DNA of 41,622 nucleotides from Fen731 sp964354265 (GTDB lineage Bacteria; Actinomycetota; Humimicrobiia; Humimicrobiales; Humimicrobiaceae). Positions 33,380-41,622 of the stretch are shown in pieces. The notes beneath the pieces were generated by a model. It was given only the letters and a program-made list of their open reading frames with translations, had not been told where the DNA came from and searched no databases. The stretch spans positions 1 to 41,622 of the forward strand of contig CAYGYY010000008.1 of the NCBI GenBank assembly GCA_964354265.1. The letters run 5' to 3'. Position 1 is the first letter of the stretch. Each line of letters begins with the position of its first letter. A program made the translations under genes and the position numbers.

Positions 33380-35059
33380 ATGGCAAAGAAAAGCAGTCTG
33401 AAAATCATATTCCTGGGTGGATTAAATGAAGTCGGAAAAAACATCACAGTCTTTGAAAAGGACAACAATATCATAATACTCGATTGCGGTTTGATGTTTC
33501 CTGATGATTTCCTTCCAGGCATAGATTTTCTTATACCGGATTTTTCTTACCTTAAAAGGAATAAAGCAAATATCAGGGCCATAATTATCACACACGGTCA
33601 TGAAGACCATATTGGAGCCCTTCCTTTTCTTTTAAGAGAATTGAAGCCGGAAACAGTTCCTGTTTATGCTACAAAGCTCACGCTAGGCTTGATAAAGTCA
33701 AAACTCGATGGGAACTTATCTTCAGATGGATCCATGTTCAATGAAATCAATACGGATGAGAAACTTAATATCGGGCCATTTAATTTAGAATTCTTCAGGG
33801 TAAATCACAGCATACCAGATAATGTAGGACTTATTATAAAAACTGATATTGGCGCAATTGTGCATACGGGGGATTTTAAATTTGACCAGTATCCTATTGA
33901 CGGCAGAGTCACTGAATATTCAAAATTGACAAAGGCCGGGCAGGAAGGTGTTCTGGCGCTATTTTGCGATAGCACCAATGCAGAGGAAGACGGTTATACA
34001 CTTCCCGAAAGAGAAGTAGGCAAGACTTTATATGAAAAGTTCAATTCGGCAGACAAGAGGATAATAGTTGCTACTTTTGCATCACATATACACAGGATAC
34101 AGCAGGTATTTGATGTAGCAAAGTCCCTGGATAAAAAAGTTGCTGCCTCAGGAAGGACCATATTAAAGACAATAAAGATAGCTTCAGAGCTGGGCTTTTT
34201 AAAAATACCTGAAAATACACTAATACCCATTACAAAGATAGACGAGTTTCCCATTAAAAAAATCGTGCTTCTGTCGACAGGAAGCCAGGGTGAGCCGCTT
34301 TCATCTCTTAGAAAAATGGCAATGAATGAACATCCCAGGGTGCAGATAATGAAAGGCGACATGGTAATTATTTCCTCCTCTCCTATACCGGGCAATGAGA
34401 ATGCGATTTCAAGCACAATAAACATGCTGCTTAAACAGGGCGCAGATGTGTTCTATGAGTCTATTGCAGGGGTCCATGTTTCAGGCCATGCCCAGAAGGA
34501 AGAAATAAAGATGATGATAAATATGACAAAACCGTCTTTTTTCGTCCCTGTCCACGGAGAGTATAAGCAGAGGATCCAGGGCGCTAAACTGGCGCAGTCA
34601 ATCGGTGTTCCATCAAATAATATAATACTTGCCCAGAATGGAGATACACTGAAACTTAATGACAACATGGTCAGGATATCAAACAATCTTAATCTCCAGA
34701 ACATTTATACCGATGGTTATGGTTTTGGAAATACAGAGGATGCAGCCTTAAAGGACAGAAAGAGCCTGTCCAGGAACGGGATCATTTTTATAGGCATTAT
34801 CATAGAAAGTAAAAAAGTAAAAATTCTAAGAGAGCCTGTATTTGTGTTTAAAGGAATAATTTATATGGATGATTTTGAAGTCGTTCTAGATGAGTCAAAG
34901 AAGCTTGTATCGGGAATAGTTGGAAAATGTTTTGAAGACAATATAACAAACAGTTTTTTAATAGAAAACCGTATCAATGAAGCTTTAGAAAAATTTATTT
35001 TAAAAAAATTCAGGATTAAGCCTATAATATTATCAAAAGTGATAGAATTAAAATTATAA
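33380..35059 (+). CDS. rnj: Ribonuclease J
   Basis: Metallo-beta-lactamase/beta-CASP ribonuclease with endo- and 5'-to-3' exonuclease activity, a hallmark of monoderm-type RNA decay. The metal motif THGHEDHIGA is at residues 71-80; HTGDFKFD and FCDSTNAEEDG follow. The beta-CASP part has ATFASHIHRIQQ, STGSQGEPLSSL, VSGHAQKEE and VPVHGEYKQ. The C-terminal domain completes 559 aa. ATG 33380 has no clear ribosome site, 11 bases after dapA. Order dapA-rnj-ftsK is common in Firmicutes and Actinobacteria. Confidence 0.95.
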   Translation: MAKKSSLKIIFLGGLNEVGKNITVFEKDNNIIILDCGLMFPDDFLPGIDFLIPDFSYLKRNKANIRAIIITHGHEDHIGALPFLLRELKPETVPVYATKLTLGLIKSKLDGNLSSDGSMFNEINTDEKLNIGPFNLEFFRVNHSIPDNVGLIIKTDIGAIVHTGDFKFDQYPIDGRVTEYSKLTKAGQEGVLALFCDSTNAEEDGYTLPEREVGKTLYEKFNSADKRIIVATFASHIHRIQQVFDVAKSLDKKVAASGRTILKTIKIASELGFLKIPENTLIPITKIDEFPIKKIVLLSTGSQGEPLSSLRKMAMNEHPRVQIMKGDMVIISSSPIPGNENAISSTINMLLKQGADVFYESIAGVHVSGHAQKEEIKMMINMTKPSFFVPVHGEYKQRIQGAKLAQSIGVPSNNIILAQNGDTLKLNDNMVRISNNLNLQNIYTDGYGFGNTEDAALKDRKSLSRNGIIFIGIIIESKKVKILREPVFVFKGIIYMDDFEVVLDESKKLVSGIVGKCFEDNITNSFLIENRINEALEKFILKKFRIKPIILSKVIELKL

Positions 35060-35077
35060 TAATATAAGTAACAGTCT

Positions 35078-37531
35078 TTGCAGACCAGTGAAAACATTTT
35101 TAAAAATCAGGTAAAAATGTTGGAAGATAACAGGAATAATAGTAACAAAAGCAGAAGCACTTCGTTAGATAATAATAAAGGAAAGGTTCACAAAAATATC
35201 GGGAAGTCAAATTCAGCTGATAAGATTGTAAAAAAGCAATACGTTAGCAGAAGATCCGAAGTATACGGTATTGTTATAATGATGATATCGATACTTTTTT
35301 TCTTAAGTTTCTTTCATTTTGGCAGACCCGGTATTATTACAAACCACATCAATAATTTCCTGTCATATGTCTTTGGGGTCACAAAATATTTCTTTGCCAT
35401 CCTTCTTTTTGTCTGGGGCTTAAGCTTCTTTATCAAAAGGGTTAAATATCTTCCTTCTAGATTTGGCTGGGGGTTTGCCCTGGTCTTCCTTGCAATATCG
35501 GGACTCATAAGCAATAGCTTCACTGAATGGTCTGATGTGATAGACCCTCTCGCAGTGAGCACAAGGGGAGGGATTATCGGGGCTGGTATTTTTTGCGGGC
35601 TTTACAAGCTTGTGGGTAGGGCAGGCGCTATCACAATACTCTCTGTTATTTTAATAATAGGTATCCTAATAATAACCAGAGTATCGATAATCGATATAAC
35701 CAGGAGGATTTCTGCCGGGAAGACCGGGAAAAATAAGGAAATAATCAACGGACACGGAGATGTAGTATTCAGGGATAACAGTACTGGAAGGCCCCAGGGC
35801 GCAGGAAATATGGCAGGAAAGGGAACAGGCAACAGGGAAGGCATCCTGCTTGCCAGAGGCCAGCAGGTGGGCGCAAAAGGTAAGTCAGGTGAAAGTACGA
35901 TGCCCAGGTTGATAAGTTATGATGAAGGGCAGTCCGAAAAGAAAGTTTTTAATGGCGAAAAGGCTGCTGAACAAAGCTCAGCCGGAAAGGCTGGGCAGAA
36001 TATGCAGAACCAGCTTTCAGTGAAGCAGGGTTCTACACTATCAAGGGATCTTGCAAATCAGTTGAAAATACCTCTTACGGATGATATAGAGCTTGATGAA
36101 AGTTATAAATTGCCGCCTGTAGGAATACTGCACAAATCAGAAGTATTATCACCAAGGTTATATAAACAGAATGTTACTGAGAGTGTAAATACTTTAAACC
36201 AGCTTTTTTATTATTTTAACCTGCCGGCAAAAATAGCCTCAGTTACCCGTGGGCCATCAATTACGCTTTATGAGGTGGCGCTTTCGCAGGGTGTAAAAGT
36301 TTCAAAACTTTTAAGCCTTGAGGATGACTTTTGTGTAGCCCTGGGTTCTCCTGACCTGAGATTTTTAACTCCTATACCTGGAAAATCTGCCATAGGGATT
36401 GAAGTGCCCAATAAGATAAGAAGCCTGGTAACTCTTGGCGATATCTTTCAATCCGAGCATAAATCAATGCAGGACCTGCTGACTATTCCACTGGGTAAGA
36501 ATTTTTCGGGAGAAGTAGTAGATATGACTATAAACAATATGCCGCACATACTGATTGCAGGAGCTACAAACTCAGGCAAGAGTGTCTGCCTTAATGCGCT
36601 TATTATCTCACTCCTTATGAAAGTAAAACCAGGACAGGTAAAACTAATAATGATAGATCCCAAAATGGTCGAACTTAGCATGTATAATGGGATACCGCAC
36701 CTGCTTGCGCCTGTAATCGTAGATCCCAGGAAAGCTGCAGCAGTGCTTTCATGGGTACTTGAAGAAATGAAAAACAGGCTTCAAATGCTGCTGGATTATA
36801 ACTGCAAGAACCTTGAAGAATACAATTTTATGGTAAAAAAAGACGCCACAAAAGATAGCGACCTTAAACCCATTCCTTACATTCTTGTAATAATAGATGA
36901 GCTTGCTGATTTAATGATGGTTGCTGCATCTGAGGTCGAAGACAGTATATGCAGGATTGCACAAATGGCTAGAGCGGTGGGCATCCATCTCATTATTTCC
37001 ACACAAAAGCCTATTGTCAAAATAATCACAGGCCTCATTAAGACCAATGTGCCTGCAAGGATAGCGTTTAAAGTAACTGATTATACTGATTCCAGGGTAA
37101 TACTTGAGCATGGCGGTGCAGAAAAGCTAATAGGAAAAGGCGATATGCTCTTTCTTTCACCGCAAGCGAGCAGGCCTGAAAGGCTTCAAGGGGCATTTGT
37201 CACTACAAAAGAAATAAGCCTCATTACAAATTATATCAAAAACCAGGCCAGGGCAGAGTATAATTCAGAGATAACAGACAGATTTGTCAGGAAAGAGGAA
37301 AGAGCCCTTGAGGATGATGAGCTGCTATATGATGCACTTAGGGTAGTGGTTGAAATAGGCCATGCTTCGGCATCTCTACTGCAGAGGAAACTCAGGCTCG
37401 GCTATTCAAGAGCTGCAAGGATAATCGACCAGCTCGAAGACAAAGGATTTATTGGTGGATATGATGGCAGCAAACCCCGGGAAGTTCTTGTCTCAAAAGA
37501 TGAGCTTGAGGATATGCTGGGAGGGAAATAA
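35078..37531 (+). CDS. ftsK: DNA translocase FtsK/SpoIIIE
   Basis: Septum-associated motor that pumps chromosomal DNA. About 70 charged residues precede a membrane domain with roughly four to five helices (including YGIVIMMISILFFLSF and ITILSVILIIGILIIT). A Gly/Lys-rich linker follows, then the motor: Walker A GATNSGKS at 495-502, Walker B VIIDELADLMM. The C-terminal winged-helix gamma domain (YDALRVVVEIGHASASLLQR and SRAARIIDQLEDKGFIG) reads DNA orientation sites. It has 817 aa. The TTG at 35078 lacks a good ribosome site; ATG 35117 is a possible alternative start. Confidence 0.95.
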   Translation: MQTSENIFKNQVKMLEDNRNNSNKSRSTSLDNNKGKVHKNIGKSNSADKIVKKQYVSRRSEVYGIVIMMISILFFLSFFHFGRPGIITNHINNFLSYVFGVTKYFFAILLFVWGLSFFIKRVKYLPSRFGWGFALVFLAISGLISNSFTEWSDVIDPLAVSTRGGIIGAGIFCGLYKLVGRAGAITILSVILIIGILIITRVSIIDITRRISAGKTGKNKEIINGHGDVVFRDNSTGRPQGAGNMAGKGTGNREGILLARGQQVGAKGKSGESTMPRLISYDEGQSEKKVFNGEKAAEQSSAGKAGQNMQNQLSVKQGSTLSRDLANQLKIPLTDDIELDESYKLPPVGILHKSEVLSPRLYKQNVTESVNTLNQLFYYFNLPAKIASVTRGPSITLYEVALSQGVKVSKLLSLEDDFCVALGSPDLRFLTPIPGKSAIGIEVPNKIRSLVTLGDIFQSEHKSMQDLLTIPLGKNFSGEVVDMTINNMPHILIAGATNSGKSVCLNALIISLLMKVKPGQVKLIMIDPKMVELSMYNGIPHLLAPVIVDPRKAAAVLSWVLEEMKNRLQMLLDYNCKNLEEYNFMVKKDATKDSDLKPIPYILVIIDELADLMMVAASEVEDSICRIAQMARAVGIHLIISTQKPIVKIITGLIKTNVPARIAFKVTDYTDSRVILEHGGAEKLIGKGDMLFLSPQASRPERLQGAFVTTKEISLITNYIKNQARAEYNSEITDRFVRKEERALEDDELLYDALRVVVEIGHASASLLQRKLRLGYSRAARIIDQLEDKGFIGGYDGSKPREVLVSKDELEDMLGGK

Positions 37532-37534
37532 CTC

Positions 37535-38845
37535 TTGAAGTTTTCGATTTTATCCATAGGCACAGAGCTTAATCTGGGGCTTATTGTCGACACAAATTCA
37601 AAGTACATAGCTGAAACCCTTACTGATGCAGGGCTTGAGTGTAACTATATGCTTACTGTAATGGATAACCTGCAGGATATTAATGATGCTTTAAGGATAT
37701 GTAAAGCGCACAGCGATATCGTCATTATCAGTGGCGGGCTGGGCCCGACTGATGACGATCTCACGAGGGAAGCAGTTGCCGCATTCCTGAAGAAAAAACT
37801 TATTAAAATCAATTCTCTTGAGAGCACAAGTCTGCGTTTCCTGAAATATATCAGAAATGACAAAGTAATACAGAACCTGCAAAGACAATCCTATATTCCT
37901 GAAGGTTCAATACCAATCAAGCCGCGAGTAGGAAGTGCGGCAGGGTTCATTACAGAGTTTGATGGCGGTCTTTTATTTTCAATTCCAGGTGTGCCCAGGG
38001 AAATGAAGGATATGTTTAAGCATGATGTGATGCCTTTTATAAAAAAGTATGCAAGGTCTGCTTCCGCCGGCAGCATCCCAGGCGATGTTCCGGAAGGATA
38101 TATTTACGGGAATATGGTTATAAAGAAGCTTGTAATGCTTACAACTGATATCAGCGAGAGCCAGATGGAGTTTTCAATCAGGGATATTAAACCGCTTGCA
38201 AAGCAATTAAATGTAGAAATAGGCGTTACTGCAAATCCAGGTTTGATAAAGATAATGCTGATAGCAAGATCCTTGTCAGGAAAGGAGTGCACTAAAAATT
38301 TAAAGATAATAGAGAAAAACATCAGGAAAGTAATCGGCGAGCATATTTACTGGAAAGGCCAGGGCGCTATTGGTGACAGCATAAAAGAAGCAATAAGGAA
38401 TAAAAAAAGGAAAATAACTATAAGTACAGCCGAATCCATAACAGGCGGTCTTATATCCAGCCTCATCACCGATACGCCAGGCAGTTCAGAATATTTCATC
38501 GGTTCTCTGGTCTCATACAGCAGTTTTGCCAAAAGCGCAATACTTGGAGTTGGAGAAGATATCATTGAAAAAAATGGAGCAGTGAGCAGGGAAGTATGCA
38601 TCCAGATGGCAAGAAAGGCCAGGATGCTTTTTAATTCGGATTTTGCAATAAGCGCGACCGGGATAGCAGGCCCTTCATCACCTGAAATGGGCAAAACCAT
38701 AGGAATGGTATACATCGGGATTGCCGGGCCTGAAGATAATGAAGAGATCTACGAAAAGCAGTTCATAGGTACAAGAGCCGATATTAAATTCAGGACAGCA
38801 CAGTTTATTCTTAACAAGCTGAGGCTTGCAATTTTAAAGATGTGA
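37535..38845 (+). CDS. cinA: CinA family protein (competence/damage-inducible, NMN deamidase domain)
   Basis: The N-terminal molybdopterin-binding-like domain has ILSIGTELNLGLIVDTN and ISGGLGPTDDDLTREA. The C-terminal PncC-type domain, which deamidates nicotinamide mononucleotide in characterised homologues, has STAESITGGLISSLITDTPGS and ATGIAGPSS. The length of 436 aa is slightly above the ~415 usual. A TTG at 37535 follows GGGAGGGAAA across the ftsK stop. Its place shortly before recA matches many Gram-positive genomes. Confidence 0.93.
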   Translation: MKFSILSIGTELNLGLIVDTNSKYIAETLTDAGLECNYMLTVMDNLQDINDALRICKAHSDIVIISGGLGPTDDDLTREAVAAFLKKKLIKINSLESTSLRFLKYIRNDKVIQNLQRQSYIPEGSIPIKPRVGSAAGFITEFDGGLLFSIPGVPREMKDMFKHDVMPFIKKYARSASAGSIPGDVPEGYIYGNMVIKKLVMLTTDISESQMEFSIRDIKPLAKQLNVEIGVTANPGLIKIMLIARSLSGKECTKNLKIIEKNIRKVIGEHIYWKGQGAIGDSIKEAIRNKKRKITISTAESITGGLISSLITDTPGSSEYFIGSLVSYSSFAKSAILGVGEDIIEKNGAVSREVCIQMARKARMLFNSDFAISATGIAGPSSPEMGKTIGMVYIGIAGPEDNEEIYEKQFIGTRADIKFRTAQFILNKLRLAILKM

Positions 38846-38891
38846 TTCAATTTGATTTTGCTTGTAATTATATTTGGAGGATAAAAATAAA

Positions 38892-39494
38892 ATGCAGGCT
38901 TCGAAGCAAAGCATGGGTATCGAAAACCGAAATAAAGAAGTCAAAAGACTTTTTATTGCTATTGACCTGCCCCATGAACTCAAGGAATATCTCTACCTGG
39001 CGGCTTCAGAATATTTCAGCGGTAATAATGCTGTAAGAGTTATTCCAGCAGAAAATATTCATCTTACGCTTAAATTCCTGGGCAGCGTTGATATATTAAA
39101 GACCCACAGGATTTCAGTTGCAATACAGTCAACAAGCAGTAATTTCGGCATGTTTGATTATATGATATCAGACAGGTTAAATGCTTTCCCCTCAGAAAAC
39201 TCTGCCAGGATAATATTTGCAGGAGTTAAAGAAGGGTATGGTAAAATAATGGAGATTTTTAAAGTACTTGAAACCAACCTTGGAAAAATAAGGATAAAGA
39301 AAGAGGAAAGAAGGTTTGTTTCCCACATTACTGTTGCAAGGATACGGGACAGGAAAAATATTTCAGGCTTGCTCGGCAGTGCAGGTTTAGCATATGATAA
39401 ACCTGTAAGATGCGATAAGTTGACACTCTTTGAAAGCATATTAAGACCTTCTGGCGCACAATATACTATTCTTGAAGAATTTGCATTAAAATAG
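38892..39494 (+). CDS. thpR: RNA 2',3'-cyclic phosphodiesterase (2'-5' RNA ligase family)
   Basis: Two-histidine phosphodiesterase: HLTLKF at residue 57 and HITVAR at residue 145 are the paired HxT motifs. RLFIAIDLP near the N-terminus is typical of ThpR/LigT. I start it at ATG 38892 (200 aa) because TTGGAGG (38874-38880) is the ribosome site and would be coding in the longer version. The physiological substrate of this family in bacteria is not firmly known. It sits between cinA and recA, as in several monoderm genomes. Confidence 0.9.
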   Translation: MQASKQSMGIENRNKEVKRLFIAIDLPHELKEYLYLAASEYFSGNNAVRVIPAENIHLTLKFLGSVDILKTHRISVAIQSTSSNFGMFDYMISDRLNAFPSENSARIIFAGVKEGYGKIMEIFKVLETNLGKIRIKKEERRFVSHITVARIRDRKNISGLLGSAGLAYDKPVRCDKLTLFESILRPSGAQYTILEEFALK

Positions 39495-39513
39495 AGGAGT
39501 GAAGATAAAAAAG

Positions 39514-39542
39514 TTGAATCCATGGCAGTAAAATGTTAAAAT
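39514..39542 (+). promoter_or_regulatory. Predicted recA promoter with extended -10
   Basis: TTGAAT (39514-39519), 17 bases, TAAAAT (39537-39542) preceded by TGT. Transcription would begin near 39549, about 42 bases before recA. I looked for a GAAC-N4-GTTC type LexA box of Gram-positive bacteria and a CTG-N10-CAG box and saw neither in 39495-39590. Confidence 0.55.
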
Positions 39543-39590
39543 ATGTTTTGATGTAAATGTGCAAATATATAACCCTATCCGGAGGAAATT

Positions 39591-40766
39591 ATGGATAAAG
39601 ATGATCGAGACAGGATAATTGATAACACCCTTTCCCAGATAGAAAGACAGTACGGCAAGGGTGCAATAATGAAACTGGGCGCTTATGATGCTTCCCGGGG
39701 TATTGGCGTTATATCTACAGGGTCCCTGGAGCTTGATATCGCTCTTGGCGTTGGAGGAATACCCAAGGGAAGGGTTACAGAGATATTCGGGCCTGAAGCT
39801 TCAGGAAAGACAACTCTTGCGCTCCATATTATATCGAGTTCCCAGAAAGAGGGCGGTACCGTCGCATTCATCGATGCAGAACATGCGCTGGATCCGATTT
39901 ATGCAAGGGCTCTTGGTGTGAATACTGAGGAATTGCTTCTGTCACAACCCGACAATGGCGAGCAGGCGCTTGAAATCTGTGAAATATTGCTCAGGAGCGG
40001 GGCTCTTGATGCAATAGTAATTGATTCTGTTGCTGCGCTTGTCCCGAAAGCTGAGCTGGAAGGCGAAATGGAAGACATACATGTAGGACTACAGGCAAGG
40101 CTTATGTCAAAAGCATTAAGGAAAATAACAGGAGTTGTAAACAAGACAAATACTGCTGTTATTTTTATTAACCAGCTAAGGGAAAAAATAGGTGTTATGT
40201 TTGGAAATCCGGAAGTGACCCCGGGTGGAAGGGCATTAAAATATTATTCCTCAGTGAGGCTGGATATACGCAAGATTGACAACATAAAAGAAGGCACAGA
40301 AGTAGTTGGCTCAAGGACAAGGGTAAGGGTCGTTAAAAACAAAGTAGCGCCCCCGTTCAAGAGCGCAGAATTCGATATAATGTATGGCAAAGGCATTTCC
40401 AGGGAAGGAAGTGTAATAGATTTGGGGGCAGATACCGGAGTTATTATAAAAAGCGGTTCATGGTACTCTTATAATGAGGAAAGGATAGGCCAGGGCAGGG
40501 AGAATGCCAAGGTATTCCTCATGCAAAACCCTGATATACTTTTAAAGATAGAGACTGAAATCAAGGAGAAGACTGACCTTAAAAAACAGGAGGGCAGGCA
40601 GGATATCAGCGGTATGCAGATAGAAAAGCCTGCTGTCGACAAAGACATTATAACAAAAGAGCTGGGCAGGAAAGAAAGCCTTAAAAAACAGAAGTCGTCC
40701 TCTAAAAAGATAGTGTCGGACATCATGGGTGAAGTTGAGCTTGAAGAGGAAGGAGACTTAGTTTAG
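39591..40766 (+). CDS. recA: Recombinase RecA
   Basis: ATP-dependent strand-exchange protein and SOS co-protease. Walker A is GPEASGKT (67-74), with Ala where GPESSGKT is commonest. Other hallmarks are IDAEHALDP, LLLSQPDNGEQALEI, IVIDSVAALVPKAELEGE, and the DNA-binding loop INQLREKIGVMFGNPE with TPGGRALKYY. The 391 aa length includes a Lys/Glu-rich C-terminal tail. A strong ribosome site CCGGAGGAAA lies at 39580-39589 before ATG 39591. No recX follows; the rRNA operon comes next. An AT-rich stem TTAGTTTA/TAAACTAA (40758-40765 with 40777-40784) overlaps the stop and may be a weak terminator. Confidence 0.98.
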   Translation: MDKDDRDRIIDNTLSQIERQYGKGAIMKLGAYDASRGIGVISTGSLELDIALGVGGIPKGRVTEIFGPEASGKTTLALHIISSSQKEGGTVAFIDAEHALDPIYARALGVNTEELLLSQPDNGEQALEICEILLRSGALDAIVIDSVAALVPKAELEGEMEDIHVGLQARLMSKALRKITGVVNKTNTAVIFINQLREKIGVMFGNPEVTPGGRALKYYSSVRLDIRKIDNIKEGTEVVGSRTRVRVVKNKVAPPFKSAEFDIMYGKGISREGSVIDLGADTGVIIKSGSWYSYNEERIGQGRENAKVFLMQNPDILLKIETEIKEKTDLKKQEGRQDISGMQIEKPAVDKDIITKELGRKESLKKQKSSSKKIVSDIMGEVELEEEGDLV

Positions 40767-40814
40767 AATACGAGTTTAAACTAAATTCTTTAAATAGATT
40801 TTTCATAAATACTA

Positions 40815-40842
40815 TTGACTTCATATCCCTAGGTGATATAAT
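40815..40842 (+). promoter_or_regulatory. rRNA promoter P1
   Basis: TTGACT (40815-40820), 16 bases, TATAAT (40837-40842) preceded by TGA, an extended -10. The predicted start is near 40849, right before a 7-base-pair hairpin CTCAATA/TATTGAG (40851-40857 with 40862-40868). Confidence 0.7.
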
Positions 40843-40931
40843 ACTCTTCGCTCAATAGGGATATTGAGTTAGATTATTTTAAAACTGTGTTCGGGGCACA
40901 AAGTTTTTTTCCTTCTTTTTTCAATTTCTTA

Positions 40932-40960
40932 TTGACAAAGGAAAACAGAGATGTTATTGT
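40932..40960 (+). promoter_or_regulatory. rRNA promoter P2
   Basis: A consensus TTGACA (40932-40937), 17 bases, TATTGT (40955-40960) preceded by TGT. The two promoters lie about 118 bases apart, the tandem layout usual for rRNA operons. Confidence 0.65.
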
Positions 40961-40983
40961 GCTGCGAGCATAAAGCAAACAGA

Positions 40984-41020
40984 TGTTCTGGATTTTCCAG
41001 CAACAATGTTCTTTGAGAAC
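40984..41020 (+). promoter_or_regulatory. rRNA antitermination signals: boxB-like hairpin and boxA
   Basis: TGTTCTGG (40984-40991) pairs with CCAG-C-AACA (40997-41005) around ATTTT, an eight-pair stem with one bulged C. It is followed at once by TGTTCTTTGAGAAC (41007-41020), a close relative of the known rRNA boxA. In characterised bacteria NusB-S10 and NusA act on boxA to protect rRNA transcripts from termination. Confidence 0.65.
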
Positions 41021-41040
41021 TAAATAGTGTGGGTTCTGAA

Positions 41041-41130
41041 ACGTTTCTTAAAACGTAATTTCTTTTTTAATTAACCAGATCAACACTTGTTGATAAAGGC
41101 TCGCAAGAGCAATTATCAATGAGTTACAAG
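41041..41130 (+). other. 16S leader stems (pre-rRNA processing region)
   Basis: ACGTTT/AAACGT (41041-41046 with 41051-41056) makes a small hairpin. A larger stem has TTGATAA (41090-41096) pairing with TTATCAA (41113-41119), enclosing GCTC-GCAA-GAGC with a GNRA tetraloop at 41103-41106; CTTGT (41086-41090) and ACAAG (41126-41130) could alternatively pair around it. Such leader structures usually serve 16S processing; the matching trailer is outside the window. Confidence 0.5.
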
Positions 41131-41131
41131 T

Positions 41132-41622
41132 TTAAATGGAGAGTTTGATCCTGGCTCAGGACTAACGCTGACGGTGTGCATAATACATGCAAGTCGAACG
41201 GGCGATGAGAAAGTGGCAACACTTTTTCAAAGCTAGTGGCGAACGGGTGCGTAACGCGTGGGTAATCTGCCTTAAAGATTGGGATAACTCCTCGAAAGAG
41301 GTGCTAATACCGAATATGCTATGCTTTTCACATGATTTGTATAGTAAAGGTAGCCGCAAGGCCTCCGCTTTAAGATGAGCCCGCGTCCTATTAGCTTGTT
41401 GGTAGGGTAACGGCCTACCAAGGCTATGATGGGTAGCCGGTCTGAGAGGATGGTCGGCCACACTGGGACTGAGATACGGCCCAGACTCCTACGGGAGGCA
41501 GCAGTAGGGAATATTGCGCAATGGACGAAAGTCTGACGCAGCGACACCGTGTGAAGGATGAAGGTCCTCGGATCGTAAACTTCTGTCAATTGGGGACGAA
41601 GGTAGTAGGGTTAATAGCCCGA
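41132..41622 (+). rRNA. rrs: 16S ribosomal RNA, 5' part only
   Basis: The gene begins around 41132 and runs off the window. The universal 5' site AGAGTTTGATCCTGGCTCAG is at 41140-41159, and the conserved ACTCCTACGGGAGGCAGCAG at 41485-41504. Between and after these lie the V1-V3 regions, ending at about E. coli position 450. The exact mature 5' end is estimated. The start ...GACTAACGCTGACGGTG is unusual compared with the common ACGAACGCTGGCGGCG form. Confidence 0.97.

Noticed and set aside
41162..41589. Protein-coding frames within the 16S region.
   Set aside because: They overlap unmistakable conserved rRNA sequence.
1..41622. CRISPR arrays, insertion sequences, prophage or integration sites.
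   Set aside because: No regularly spaced repeats, transposase, integrase or flanking direct repeats were seen; the window is housekeeping and metabolic throughout.

Overview
The window is one bacterial chromosome segment, AT-rich, with strong codon habits visible by eye (arginine mostly AGG/AGA, isoleucine very often ATA) and frequent TTG/GTG starts. Gene content looks monoderm: RNase J, a class A PBP with PASTA repeats, ArgR, and the order rpsO-pnp-M16-dapB-dapA-rnj-ftsK-cinA-recA known from Firmicutes and Actinobacteria. The partial 16S rRNA gene at the right end is clearly bacterial but I cannot place it; a deep-branching or uncultured monoderm lineage is an inference only.

Layout. (1) 258-10470, + strand: arginine cluster argC-argB-argD-argF-argR-argG-argH, then a U32 family protein; argJ, usually between argC and argB in such clusters, is absent. 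(2) 10518-13385, - strand: a bifunctional penicillin-binding protein with four PASTA repeats, divergent from tyrS across a 414-base AT-rich region. (3) 13800-16036: tyrS and, overlapping by one base, a DUF2099 ('methanogenesis marker 8') gene. (4) 16394-20565: a membrane-bound [NiFe] uptake hydrogenase operon (Tat-exported small subunit, large subunit, cytochrome b, maturation protease, hypA). (5) 20874-40766: a long co-directional housekeeping block, nusA-infB-rbfA-nrnA-truB(frameshifted)-ribF-rpsO-pnp-M16 peptidase-dapB-dapA-rnj-ftsK-cinA-thpR-recA. (6) 40767 to the end: tandem rRNA promoters, boxB/boxA-like antitermination signals, a leader stem and the first ~490 bases of 16S rRNA.

How the genes work together. 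The arg block turns N-acetylglutamate into arginine with its own repressor. The hydrogenase oxidises H2 outside the membrane and passes electrons to a b-type cytochrome; the cluster has only part of its maturation set. The nusA-to-recA block holds transcription elongation, translation initiation, ribosome maturation, RNA decay (PNPase, RNase J, NrnA), lysine/peptidoglycan precursor synthesis, chromosome segregation and recombination.

The best leads are: a truB gene broken at a run of nine T and lacking its C-terminal domain; an intact M16 peptidase frame with no ATG/GTG/TTG start; a terminator-like hairpin about 25 bases into the nusA transcript with rimP missing; a perfect 19-base dyad over the predicted tyrS -10 element; and a DUF2099 gene in a bacterial setting beside a hydrogenase operon. 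Five predicted promoters carry an extended -10 (TGn) element. No clearly new multi-gene system was found; no CRISPR array, insertion sequence or complete tRNA gene was seen.
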